From Pristionchus mayeri (lineage: Eukaryota > Nematoda > Chromadorea > Rhabditida > Neodiplogasteridae), in NCBI GenBank assembly GCA_036245805.1, contig BTRK01000004.1, positions 6,944,001 through 7,008,000 on the forward strand: a stretch of 64,000 nucleotides of DNA. Reading direction: 5' to 3'. Positions 54,050 through 64,000 of the stretch are shown here, in pieces. Made by a program: the position numbers and the translations under genes. The notes under the pieces were generated by a model that did no database searches, was not told the origin of the DNA, and saw nothing but the letters and a program-made list of their open reading frames with translations. Each line of letters opens with the position of its first letter. Position 1 is the stretch's first letter.

Positions 54050-55500
54050 ATGAGGGAATGAGCGAGCTAAAATGGGAAATTAGTGAGCTCAGAGAGCGAC
54101 GACATTATAGCATGGGCCAGATAAGGAAAACTTTTGCAAATTGTTCCCGAGGGGTCTCATTTTGTAACCCATGATGATACGTACAGAATGGGAGATATCC
54201 GCCGAGGCAGATGACAATGGTAATGGGGGGAATCAGCTCAGAGATAAATAAGTTACGATCGACCCTTCAGTTTTTTTTAAATTTTATATTATGAACCACA
54301 GTGATACAATTATGCAAATTTTGCACACCATATCTTCAATTGTTCTGAATAATAGCGAACATTCGAGTTCGCAATTTGGGTAATCGTCTGTTCATTCCAG
54401 AACCTCTCCCGAATGCTCGAGAGTTTATGAGATATGGAGACGGATACCAGAATTTCGAACTCAAGCACTGACCTGTGATATGACGAGCGTGTCCACTCTC
54501 TTCACTCTCCGATTGAGTCTCTTGTCATGTCTTTTCCCAATGATTCTCCTCTGCCTTCTCACTATCCGTATCGTATTGCTGACTACGAGCAGCGCGAAAG
54601 ATCCGACGATCACAGACTGGAAGGCAATGGAGAGAAGGAAGAAGAAGGCGCCCCAATTCCACGAGTAAGCAGCCCATACGAAACCATGGGTAGATATCCA
54701 GGCGAGACCAGGAAAACGCTGAATCATGAAGGATTGGAATAGAGAGACTACTGTAGATCAAAAGAGACTACTGTAGAGTAAATTTTAGTAATAATCTCTT
54801 CATTGTGCCCAACTCTTTTGACTGGTACAGAGCGAATGATAAATCATGAGATACCCAAATTTAGTATTCTAGTAGGTTACCGTGCTTAGAATAGTCAATT
54901 GTTCGTCCAGTTGGAGGTCGATGAATACGAAAATGAATGCATTTGCTGCGAGAGAGAAATGGATGAGGAGGATGATAACCACAAGTTGAGGATCGCTCAG
55001 TTTGAATCTGCCTCGGAGGACGAGCGATTGATTGCGGAAAAGAGCGGCCATCAGGAGAGAGGTGATACAATCATCGACGATGAAGATGAGAGCAGTCTGG
55101 TGGAGGAGAGGATGAAGGGGAGGGGAGGGAGAGGAGGAAGGGAAGGAGAGGAGGGGGGGGTACCATCTGGTAGTGGAAGGATACGTGAAGATACGTCCCG
55201 AGGACTCCTCTGCTAAATGCGCCGAAGAGAGGATAGAGTGGGAATGGAATGAAGAGAATAGAGAGATGGAGGTTCAAGGCGATGAACCACACCTCAATCA
55301 TTTGAGGATTTGAGTGCGAAATGCAGGTTATCTTATTTTCATTTCACCCACTATCAATACCCCCTCAAGAGGCAAGGACATGCGCGGTAATTACATAAAT
55401 TTTGAAAAATGAGGAGAAGGATGTGACCTACCTGTAGAAGGAGCAGGGAGAATCGATATCTCCATGTGTAAATCTGACTGGTTTTGAGCAGTAGATAGAT
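54050..55500 (-). CDS. srh/sri-type 7TM chemoreceptor, first exon not found
   Basis: Exons read: 55500-55432 (IYLLLKTSQIYTWRYRFSLL, end of TM1 and the following loop), about 55329-55150 (IEVWFIALNLHLSILFIPFP, TM2, then FGAFSRGVLG), about 55098-54890 (TALIFIVDDCITSLLMAALF, TM3, then a TM4 segment IILLIHFSLAANAFIFVFI), about 54706-54480 (RFPGLAWISTHGF, TM5, then RRQRRIIGKRHDKRLNRRVK) and about 54215-54160 (LIPPITIVICLGGYLPF, TM6). The loop after TM1 and the P-L-P region fit the Str superfamily classes H/I. Phases agree across the first four junctions. The expected N-terminal exon is absent; a mariner begins 28 bases upstream of the first exon found. The TM7 exon is unclear (possibly near 54040). 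Confidence 0.65.
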
Positions 55501-55527
55501 CTGTGAAATCTGTAGATCTATATAGTA

Positions 55528-56425
55528 TTAGGTTGGTGCAAAAGTTTCTTTCTTTTTTCATGCACCAACATTCTGACCTTCCCAGGTAGTTGTGATGAGC
55601 CAATCAAATAATTGTTTTTGCTGTTGATACGGACATGGGTACACTCTATAGCGAACACTATATTGTGTTGATTCGATCAATTAGAATTGAGCATTTTAGT
55701 TCGGAAGTAATCGGACCAGGTAGAGCAATCCGACTTTTCAATTGCTCTAGGCTCCGAGGGGAATAGCGCAAAGGCTACATCTAGCACATTGTTACAAAGT
55801 ACTTTGACTGGGTATGCCATACGACATAGCCCACCAAACCTGCCCTGATAAACCTACTAGAAATGTTGGCCCAATTACAGAACTACTGTCTTTGAAAATC
55901 ATAGATCACAAATTGCTGAGCGCAACTTCCTTACACAGCATTAACGAATGCTCAATTTCGACGGGTTGTGAAGTACTTTCCCCTTTAAGTATGCTAACAA
56001 ATTTAGGAAAGAATAGGACTTCACGTTGAAGAACTGCTGATTTTGAAATAATCGTGTTCTGATTCATCCGCTGAAATCAACACTTTTTTGGATTCCCCTG
56101 TCTCACACACTCGTTCGAATCCGGATTTTTTACGCTTATTAGAACAAAGAACTCCTGCACAAGTGTTCCTCAATTGGGTAGAATCAGAATCCCAAAAGTA
56201 TTCGATAACCTGAAATTATCCCAAAATGCTCAAAATCGCCGTTTTCCTATGTTAATTTTCTGAGTCTTATCAAGTTCTCACGATGACGCGTAGATCCAAA
56301 TCAAATGTATGGTAGTAATCTACCGCCATGGCCGTAACACATGGTATTCAGAAAATCATGAGAGTCTAGGCACGCCAACAGAAATTTGAAAAAGAAAAAA
56401 GAAAGAAACTTATGCACCAACCTAA
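55528..56425. mobile_element. 898-bp mariner without intact transposase
   Basis: Ends TTAGGTTGGTGCAAAAGTTT and, inverted, TTAGGTTGGTGCATAAGTTT lie between TA dinucleotides (55526-55527, 56426-56427). The CTTTCTTTTTT that follows is also mirrored. No D,D34D frame is seen, so it is non-autonomous or heavily decayed. It lies immediately upstream of the srh/sri-type exons. Confidence 0.75.
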
Positions 56426-56429
56426 TAGA

Positions 56430-57235
56430 TCTGTGAAAAAAGGTGTGGCCGTTTGAATTCTAAATTTTGTCTAAAACTTGTCGCCCTGAAAAGTTTTACT
56501 CCACATTACAATCTAATTTTACTTTCATTCGATTCCGCATGCATTTTTACCCCTAGGTCCAAATTTATAGGAAAATCGAAAGGGGTATAGTTGGAGATTT
56601 TTTCAAAAGAAAATGACAAGGTCGAGACTTGGCCAAAAATAAAAAAAATCTCAGAACAAGTTTAGTTGAACTTTTTCTGGCGTATTTCGACAAGTATAAA
56701 ACGAATTTGCACTTATTTTTCCACCAAAAACAAAAATAAAGTGTGTGGGCGGAAAAACTCGTGATTTTTAGGTCAAAAGTCTCGACCTCGCAATATTCTT
56801 TTGAAAAAATCTCCAACTATACCCCTTTCGATTTCCCTATAAATTTGGCCCTAGGGGTAAAAATGCATGCGGAATCGAATGAAAGTAAAGTTAGATTGTA
56901 ATGTGAAGTAAAATTTTTCAGGGCGACAAGTTTGAGACAAATTTTAGAATTCAAACGGCCACAACTTTTTTCACAGATGAGATAGCTCTTCACGTCCAAC
57001 AGGAAAAATGCTTATCTCGTCGAGATCTTTTAGATCTTTCAAAAATCTTTCATAAAAAAACTATATATGTAGGAGGTTTGGAGCAGCCGTTCGCGATTTA
57101 CAAAAAAAGACCTCACCGTTGAGGCGCGCTTCAGGGAATCAGAGGTCAACGACACGGTTTCCTAAGGTCGATTTTCGTGATCTACGTGAAAAAGTACCCC
57201 TAGGGACAATTTTTTATTTTTTCGTTGTACGGACC
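56430..57235. mobile_element. foldback related to the 50.6-51.7 kb element
   Basis: Arms 56436-56650 and 56755-56975 share AACTATACCCCTTTCGATTT and GCATGCGGAATCGAATGAAA inverted. The right flank continues with GCTTATCTCGTCGAGATCTT and CTACGTGAAAAAGTACCCCT, as in the element at 50.6-51.7 kb. Confidence 0.65.
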
Positions 57236-57272
57236 CTGTATGGAGTACCTCGATTCTCTCAGAAATCCTCTG

Positions 57273-59249
57273 TTACCTATTCTTCCCATTCATTGCATTC
57301 AAGTTTGTCTCAAATATGCAGGCACATAGCTTGATTGATGTGAATGACGTTTCCTCTAAGAAATCCAAAAATAAACTGTCGATCACAATCTGATAATTAG
57401 AGATTAGCAAGCTCTTTCTCTTTCTCCTCACGTTGTTGATTTCGCAATTTTCAAATTCAAATCGATTTAATATTGCAGAGGCTCGTTGTAGGAGTGCTGG
57501 ATCGATTGCATTCTCATCCACGTAGTACTTAACGCAAATATAATAAAACACATTATGGCCAACAACACATAATTAAATACTAATTGCTGTAAAACTAGTA
57601 ATTACCCACTCTTGGATCACGATAATTCGATGGCACGTCCTTAAACAGTTCATTCCCATTAGCTGCTTTAACCAAGACCAATTGTTTGCTCCCGACATAT
57701 AAGAAGAATTCGTTAAGCTGACATAATTATGGATTTTTTAAAGAAGAGATATCTGGGCTCTGTATGAATATGCGGGGTCCTTGTATGTGGCGGGGCCCAA
57801 CCCCCCCCCCCCCATTTTTCCGGATTTAACGGGGCTTGGAATTGAAATTCCAATTCCAAATCCTAATTACAAATCTAATTCCAAAGGAATTTCAAATCCG
57901 GATTTGGAAGGGGATAAATTATGTAAAATAGCTTATTGACAATGAAATTTCATCGTGATGATGCACTAACGTGTTTTTATCGCATAGTTCGCACCAATCA
58001 ATCAATCAATCAAACAATGTATCATGTCAGGCATTAGGTGCTCAGATGAGGATGGGGCGGTATTCTCCATAAGTTTCATTCCACCAGTGTTAGCCATTAT
58101 CTCGGGTCAAATCATCTATCCATCGTACATGAGGCTTCCCAGGGGGGGGGGCTTCCTATTGTATGGCTTCCACACCGTAGTGGCACGGATCTTCTGACCT
58201 TGAGGGCCCAGCGCGCTTTCCGTTTCCAAAAGCGTCAGGAAAGTTAACGGAAAGTGTCCTTTGACTCCACATGGAACGCCACACCAGCATAAACGTTGCG
58301 TCATCATGACGCAATATGTAATCACCTTGCGTAATATTTCGTCATTTTTATACAATACATGCATATTCGCTGTTTTTGCACTGAAAGTTTGTAAGTGCCC
58401 CCAGAATGTTTAGTACATCGTTATTTGTCGCATCTTGCTCCTTCCTGAAGTGAATGTTATGTTGGAGAGGGATGGATGGGTTCTCGAATGACTCTTTAGG
58501 GGAGTGATAGCCGGGGCTAGCTCGTTCCATATATTGTAGATAGCTCTCTAGTCTCTTCACAGCAAGGTCAATTCACGTTAAGTAAATTATGTTTTCAGTG
58601 AAAAAAACACTAAAAAGCAAAAAAAGCACACACAGGCATTGCATAAGAATGACGAAATATTAGGTAAGATGACGACATATTACGTCAAAATGACGGAACG
58701 TTTAAATTGGTGTGATGTTCAATGTGGAGTCAAAGGACACCTTCCCTGAACTTCCCTAACGCTTGTGATTGGAAATATACGATATTGTCACGTTATTGCA
58801 TCATCTTTATGAAATTATATTACCACTAAGCAGCATTGGATTATCCATCTCAAAAACATTAAACGGCCCCGCCAAATCCGGAAGGGCCCGCCAAAGCAGA
58901 CAGCATCATGTATCCAAGGGCCCCGCTTATTTAGACAGAGCCGATATCTGACATACCCAAAACATTTCAATTAGTTTTGCGTGAACTTTGGTCGCCGTTG
59001 AATGAGCAGAATTGGATATGTTGAACATCATCTTACTCACTGTCGAAATCTCGTCAAGATCGACGCTACATATGCATGTGTTGAATTTACAAGCGGAAAA
59101 TAAAACGATCTCAATTTACAATTGTGCCTTGGAGAATTGAGCACTGTTAGCGACCATATATTTTTCAAAATTTTCTGAATTGTCACTTACTGGTCAACCC
59201 TTGAGAGCACATCAACCCAGCAATCATTGCTGAGCTCCGAAGCATGGCC
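57273..59249 (-). CDS. unrecognised gene, last five exons (162 residues)
   Basis: Exons 59249-59191 (GHASELSNDCWVDVLSRVD), 59065-58957 (VDLDEISTVSKMMFNISNS...), 57717-57610 (LNEFFLYVGSKQLVLVKAAN), 57527-57432 (YYVDENAIDPALLQRASAIL) and 57389-57273 (IVIDSLFLDFLEETSF... to a stop) join with full phase agreement. I do not recognise the family. The stretch is hydrophilic with no membrane segment. 5' exons were not found. The intron between the second and third of these exons would be about 45 bases without the 1.19-kb hAT element that sits in it, which supports the exon model. Confidence 0.55.
57756..58942. mobile_element. non-autonomous hAT-type element, 1187 bp, with 8-bp target duplication
   Basis: The element starts GGCTCTGTATGAATATGCGG and ends, inverted, GGCTCTGTCTAAATAAGCGG, with exact 8-bp duplications GATATCTG on both sides (57748-57755, 58943-58950). 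Longer inverted homology continues inside (the GTCCTTTGACTCCACAT blocks at about 58255 and 58725). No BED/hAT transposase frame is present. Confidence 0.85.
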
Positions 59250-59640
59250 CTGCAAAATTAATCGTTCAGAAAACATGAAATTCTTTCACTTTTATAGTTG
59301 TCGGAAGGTCGAAATTTCGAGCATTCTCTTCCCCTCCCTTTAGAATTTTAGACTCTCTTTATAATTTTATTTACATATTGTTTGCATATCTCAAGACGGC
59401 AGCTTTGCGCTACCACAATACTATCCAAAGGCGAAGGAGAGGAGAGTAAATTGGATTTATATCATCTATATTAGTAACAAACGTCTCACCATTGCGGGAT
59501 GATTTTGCCAGGTCGGGATCGGGGTTAGTGGAGATGAGGAAATGCTGAATAGTCAGCATCAACATTGAAAAACAATATTTATGAAATGGGAAAACACGAT
59601 ACATGTGTGTGAGGGAAGTGAAGGAAAAGCGAATATTTGA
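59250..59640. other. upstream of the unrecognised gene
   Basis: May contain further 5' exons (a minus-strand frame at about 59470-59560 reads LISTNPDPDLAKSS) but none joins in phase. Confidence 0.2.
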
Positions 59641-59650
59641 AGTTTGAAAC

Positions 59651-61745
59651 TAGTGGGCAACTACGCCTCTTGTAAATGTAGAAGTTCCCTGCGTATTCCG
59701 AAAATAATCACGTATTGATGCCGGCGAAATGCCGATAAAATCATGGTTCTCATGCCACGTACGTCCCAACGCTAGAGCTTACATAAGGGTCATGATATCA
59801 ACGTTTTTCACAAGCTGTTCATCGAAATCATGAATCTGACCCAGTATCTGACACAGCGCGACGGACTACTGTAGGTTATTTTTACGGTAGAATAACGATA
59901 TTGACGTTTTCCATTCATCCGCAGACAAAATCATAAATCTGACCAAGCGTCTGACCCAGCGATCATGGGTTACGGTAGCTTTAGGTTACTGTAGCAATAT
60001 GGTGTCGATGTTTTATATCGATCCTCCGATGAAATAATGAGTCTGACACAACATCTGCTCCAACGCCACTGCCGGGTTACGGTACACGGACGGACAACCG
60101 TACACCCATTTTTTGGTCGTAAAAAATTTTCTTCTGGAAATTTCTGGAATGTTTTTCATCTGCTGACCTTGTATTCCGGATGGGGTCATACTATCAAAAT
60201 CCCATCCGAATCGAAAGTGTCGAACACAAAAAGCTTTCAGATTATTGTAAATGTTGCAACTAGTGGGCAACTACGCCTCATGTAAAAGTAGAAGTTCCCG
60301 GCGTATTCCGAAAATAATTCCTTATTGCTGCCGGCAAAATCGTGGTTGTCATGCCGCGTACGTCCCAACGCTAGAGCTTACAGAATGGTCATGACGTTTT
60401 TCATAATTTGTCCATCGAAATCATGAATCTGACCCAGCATCTAACACAGCGCGATGGACTACTGTAGGCTATTGTTACGGTAGAATGACGGTATTGACGT
60501 TTTCCATCCATCCGCAGACGAAATCATAAATCTGACCCAGCGTCTGACCCAGCGAACATGGGTTACGGTAGCTTTAGGTTACGGTATAAGTACGGTATTG
60601 ATGTTTTGCAGCGATCATCCGATGAAATCATGAGTCTGACACAACATCTGCTCCAACGCCACTTAAGAGTTACTGTACGCGGACGGACAGACCAATCAAC
60701 ACCTATTTTTTGGTCGTAAAAATTTTTCTTCTGGAAATTTCTGAAATCTTTTTCGTCTGCTGACATTGTATTCCGGATGGGGACATACTATCAAAATCTC
60801 GCTCGAAACGAACGCGCCAGACAAAAACCCTTTCAGTTTATTGTATATTTAGCAACTAGTGGGCAACTACGCCTCTGTTTAAGTTCCATGAATATTTAGA
60901 AAATAATCTCATTTGGATGCTACAAAATAATGGTTTTCACGCGTTTTTTGAAACAATCCGCAGACGAAATCATGAATCTGACCCAGCGTCTGACCCATGG
61001 CTACGGATTACTGTAGCTTTCGGTTACTGTAGTAATACGGTATTGATGTTTTCCTTCGATTTTCTGATTAAATCGTGAGTCTGACACAACATCTGCTCCA
61101 ACGCCACACCCAGGTTACGGTACACAGACGGACAAACAGAGAAACGTTTTTTGGTCGAAATTTTTTTTATTCTGAAAATTTCTGATCTTTTTCGCTGCTG
61201 ACATTGTGATTTAAATGCACACCAACTGGCAAATTCCCGTTCGAATCGAATGCGCCAGACAAAAAAGCTTTCAGTTTATGGTATATGTAGCAACTAGTGG
61301 GCAACTACGCCTCTTATAAAGTTCCCTGAATATTTAGAAAATATGCCCATTTGAATGATGCAAAATGCCTGCAAAATCATGGTTCTCATGCTTTTTTGCA
61401 ACCATCCGCAGACAAAATCAGGAATCTGACCCAGCGTCTGACCCACGGCTACGGGTTACGGTAGCTTACGGTTACTGTAGCAGTAGAGTATCAATGTTTT
61501 GTTTCGATCCTCCGATGAAATCATGAGTCTGACACACGATCTGACCCAACGCCACTACCGGGTTACGGTACACGGACGGACAGACCAACCAACACCTATT
61601 TTTTGGTCGTAAAAATTTTTCTTCTGGAAATTTCGGAAATTTTTTTCGCGTAATAACTTTGTATTCCGGATGGGGAAGTACTTTCAAAATCCCTTTCGAA
61701 ACGAAAGCGCCAGTCAAAAAAGCTTTCAGTTTATGATAAGGTATG
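59651..61745. repeat. tandem array of four 440-600-bp units
   Basis: Units begin with AACTAGTGGGCAACTACGCC at about 59649, 60257, 60855 and 61291. Each contains AATCTGACCCAGCGTCTGAC, a GGTTACGGTAGCTTTAGGTT block, ATGAGTCTGACACAACATCT, CGGACGGACA and TTTTTTGGTCGTAAAAATTT, then TTTCAGTTTATGGTATATG at the end. The first two units are about 600 bases; the last two lack an internal block and are about 440-455. Confidence 0.8.
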
Positions 61746-61989
61746 CAATGCCAACGCGTTAGCGGTTGCGATGCGTGTCCAGTTTCCGATGGGACGCTAA
61801 TGTTTTTTTTAAAATAATGATTCTATGTTTTATGATTTTTGCTTAGTGTTGGAGCATAAATCGAAATTACAATTTCTCTCCCAGTGACTTCCCATGTATT
61901 TGCGTTAAAGAAATGTGATGAATGTCCCAGTAATAACGAACAATATCTCCACCATACTCTTTATCATATCTAGAATTTGTAAAGAGAGG

Positions 61990-62165
61990 TATGGCCGGAA
62001 CCCCGAACACCATAGCACGAGGTGGGTGGAGAGACGAGAGTGATTAGTTCAGTGGCAGACAACCCGACAAGCGATCGGAAGGTCGCTGGCTCGAATCCCC
62101 CTGCCTCCATTTATGTTTTGAGCTCCTCTGACATGTAAGATTCCAATCTTACTCATTTCCCACAG
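61990..62165 (+). mobile_element. tRNA-derived SINE (copy 2, head and start of body)
   Basis: A box TTAGTTCAGTGG, B box GGCTCGAATCC, then the junction CCTGCCTCCAT and body GAGCTCCTCTGACATGTAAG shared with copy 1. The tail after 62165 has no counterpart in copy 1. Confidence 0.6.
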
Positions 62166-62169
62166 AGGG

Positions 62170-63020
62170 GAGCTCCGTGAGAGAATGCTCTGGAGAAAAA
62201 TCTCAGGGAACGGTTGGTGAGGAAATTCACACCTTGTTCAAAGCAAGGAAAAAAGCGACCCGAGATTAACAACTGCCCGAGAAGTCTGTTGTCAATGGTA
62301 AAACGAATACTGAATGTCAGAAGTTTAATTTGGAGTTGTGGAAATCTTCCCAGGTCAGTAGAACACCTCAGTTCGATACATTCATTCTGTTTCAAATTGT
62401 GAAGCATCACTTTTTTATACGAGTGATATCGACCTTCAAGGAGGAGAATTTCCCACTGCATAATTAATGTTGGATTGCTTCCTCACTCGAGGCAAGGACT
62501 ATGCGATTAAGTAGAAAGACTTCTATCCTCTATCTTATCTCCTAGCGACGATGTTATTGCGCCAGCTTTCCACCGTTACCCCACCTTTCCAAGAAATGAA
62601 GTATGGGGGATGCAAAATCGGTCACATGCATTGTGGTGTTGTAGTGCCTAACTACTAAGGATATGTATATTCAAGTCTGCGTATGCTTTGTTGGTTATGC
62701 TTCGTTTGGCATACTGTTATTCGTGATGCGAAAGGAGGAAGTAATAAGTGATCATCGTGATCATGCTCATTTGTCTAATAATGATGTGCAGTGACATATT
62801 AATGTAAATGCAAAAGGGGTTCTACGTCAGGGTTGTTTATAGCTGGTGTATAGGCTTTACATAGCGAGTTATAAAAACGAATTTATAGAATTAAATATTG
62901 ATGCAATATTGTTGGGGGAAATGAATACACGAATTATTGCGCGTTGATACGAAGTTGTTAGTCAAAAACCATTGAATTGGTTTCAAAACTTGATAAGACT
63001 CTTTGCAAGCCTTCGTCACA
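62170..63020. other. no gene recognised
   Basis: AT-rich DNA between the SINE and the G alpha gene. Nothing coding seen. Confidence 0.4.
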
Positions 63021-63259
63021 CTATTGTATACCGCTACTGTTCAGGTTCTTCTGGAGGACGATGTCAAAGGCTGCTTTGAATACGAACTCGACATTCTTCG
63101 TTTCGGTGGCGCAAGTGTAGTGCGAATAGACCTTGCGATCTCTATCCTTCGTAGATTTTCGCTGCAAATCGTGGAAGGTTTATAACATTCCTTCTAGCAA
63201 TTTTACCTTGAGAAAATATTGCTTGATAAATTCCGAAGCTTCCTCAGCTGTTGATCCAG
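63021..63259 (-). CDS. heterotrimeric G-protein alpha subunit, last two exons
   Basis: Exons 63259-63207 (AGSTAEEASEFIKQYF) and 63161-63021 (RKSTKDRDRKVYSHYTCATE, then TKNVEFVFKAAFDIVLQKNL and a stop). The HxTCATET motif contacts the guanine ring of GTP, and the helix 5 sequence NVEFVFKAAFDIVLQKNL with its C-terminus LNSSGIQ is the receptor-contact tail. Nematode-specific G alpha proteins of this type work downstream of chemoreceptors. Upstream exons (switch regions, P-loop) are not in the window. A mariner begins 28 bases upstream of the first exon found, presumably in the preceding intron; the gene may continue beyond the window. Confidence 0.85.
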
Positions 63260-63286
63260 CTAAAAGCATGCAATACACTCTTACTA

Positions 63287-64000
63287 TTGGGGTGTCCGGA
63301 AAGTTCGTATAATTTTTTGTTTTTATTTTTTATTCAATGCTTTACAATTCTCAGTGACCAATGTATGCCCCCTTCTTTCTCACTACCTCCCTCCAGCGAT
63401 TGGGCAGGGTCTCGATTCCTCTCTTCCAGAATGCGGGTTTCTTCGAGACCGCCCAGTTCACGAAAGCCCTCACAACTTCATCTCGATTCTTGAACTTCTT
63501 TCCTTTGCAGAAGTCAGAGAGAGAGCGGAAGCAGTGGTAGTCGCATGGGGAGAGATCCGGGGAATACGGTGGATGGAGAATCCTCTCGATCTTCAGCTCG
63601 TACATTTTCTTCTGGGTCATCTTCGCTCGATGTGGGCGAGCATTGTCCATCAGAAGAAGAATTTTGCCCTGGTTCTGGGAGTCTGGGAGGGACTCTGATC
63701 GCGACATCTTCCAGTTGTTCAGAGAAGAGGTCGGCATTGATGCTGGTGCCAGGGGCGAGGATCTCCCAGTAGATGGGACCGAGCACTGAGAAGAAGAATC
63801 AGAGGAGTTCCTTCTTTCCGTGCTCTTCATTCTTCGGGACGGGCGTGGGCTTCTCATCTGCATCCACCCATTGCAGTCTCCTCACACGGTTATCGTACGT
63901 GATCCACTTCTCATCTGTAGCGATGATGGAATTGACCCATCGAAGATTGGATCTACGATGGAGTAATTCCCGACAGACTTGAACACGATTTTTCAGCTGT
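63287..64000 (-). mobile_element. mariner with broken transposase, runs off the window
   Basis: The 3' end TTGGGGTGTCCGGAAAGTTC abuts TA at 63285-63286. On the minus strand the transposase reads IIATDEKWITYDNR (first catalytic Asp), LGPIYWEILAPG, then LLLMDNARPH (second Asp), LHPPYSPDLSPCDYHCF (third Asp, D,D34D spacing) and the C-terminus VVRKKGAYIGH. Two lesions interrupt it: a TGA at about 63803 after GKKELL, and a frameshift near 63680 between RLPEPG and QGKILLLMDN. The N-terminal helix-turn-helix part lies outside the window. Confidence 0.85.

Noticed and set aside
1..64000. Nematode operon (SL2-type) arrangement
   Set aside because: No closely spaced co-oriented intact genes (100-300 bases apart) are present.

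Overview
The window looks like nuclear DNA of a free-living clade V (Rhabditina) nematode. The evidence is short introns (about 40-60 bases) with TTTNCAG-type acceptors, nematode-specific chemoreceptor classes (srt, srd, srsx and srh/sri types), a class D receptor pair in tandem, and TTACGGTAG/CTACAGTAATCC-rich repeats. I cannot assign a genus. Exons were assembled by eye from reading frames, splice sites and phase agreement.

Layout. 1-4.8 kb: a decayed Thr-rich/TSP1 gene, a LINE 3' fragment and a broken srsx-type receptor on the minus strand. 4.8-6.8 kb: a foldback element with a mariner nested in one arm. 6.8-12.4 kb: mostly non-coding, with a hairpin MITE and a triplicated TATA-bearing 128-bp repeat. 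12.5-14.0 kb: an intact 8-exon srt-class chemoreceptor. 15.0-17.5 kb (minus): an intact 8-exon ELO fatty-acid elongase with a 21-nt microexon. 19.1-21.2 kb: a deleted mariner and a Frag1/PGAP2-like gene with an in-frame stop. 22.8-28.2 kb: two tandem srd-class receptors, each damaged in a different way. 29.3-32.4 kb (minus): an intact GT49-type glycosyltransferase. 34.4-48.4 kb (minus): a DGAT2/MOGAT-type acyltransferase whose coding exons lie on both sides of a huge insertion. 48.4-53.8 kb: nested foldback, TTAA-flanked and tRNA-derived elements. 54.0-55.5 kb (minus): an srh/sri-type receptor lacking its first exon. 57.3-59.3 kb (minus): 3' exons of an unrecognised gene with a hAT element in a small intron. 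59.6-61.7 kb: a tandem array. 63.0-63.3 kb (minus): the last two exons of a G-protein alpha subunit. 63.3 kb to the end: a broken mariner transposase.

The outstanding object is a roughly 10-kb near-perfect palindrome (36.86-46.89 kb, arms of 4-5 kb around an 826-bp spacer) within the fifth intron of the DGAT2-like gene. Each arm carries a copy of a gene for an acidic/basic protein (262 and 306 aa) that resembles, weakly, small proteins of Polinton/Maverick-type virus-like elements. The right copy has its own TATA box, poly(A) signal and a 132-bp internal duplication; the left copy lacks the TATA box.

The host genes form no operon. Two concern lipid metabolism (elongase, diacylglycerol/monoacylglycerol acyltransferase), one Golgi glycosylation, and the rest chemosensory signalling (five receptors and a G alpha). 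The main theme is invasion of introns by palindromic and inverted-repeat elements.
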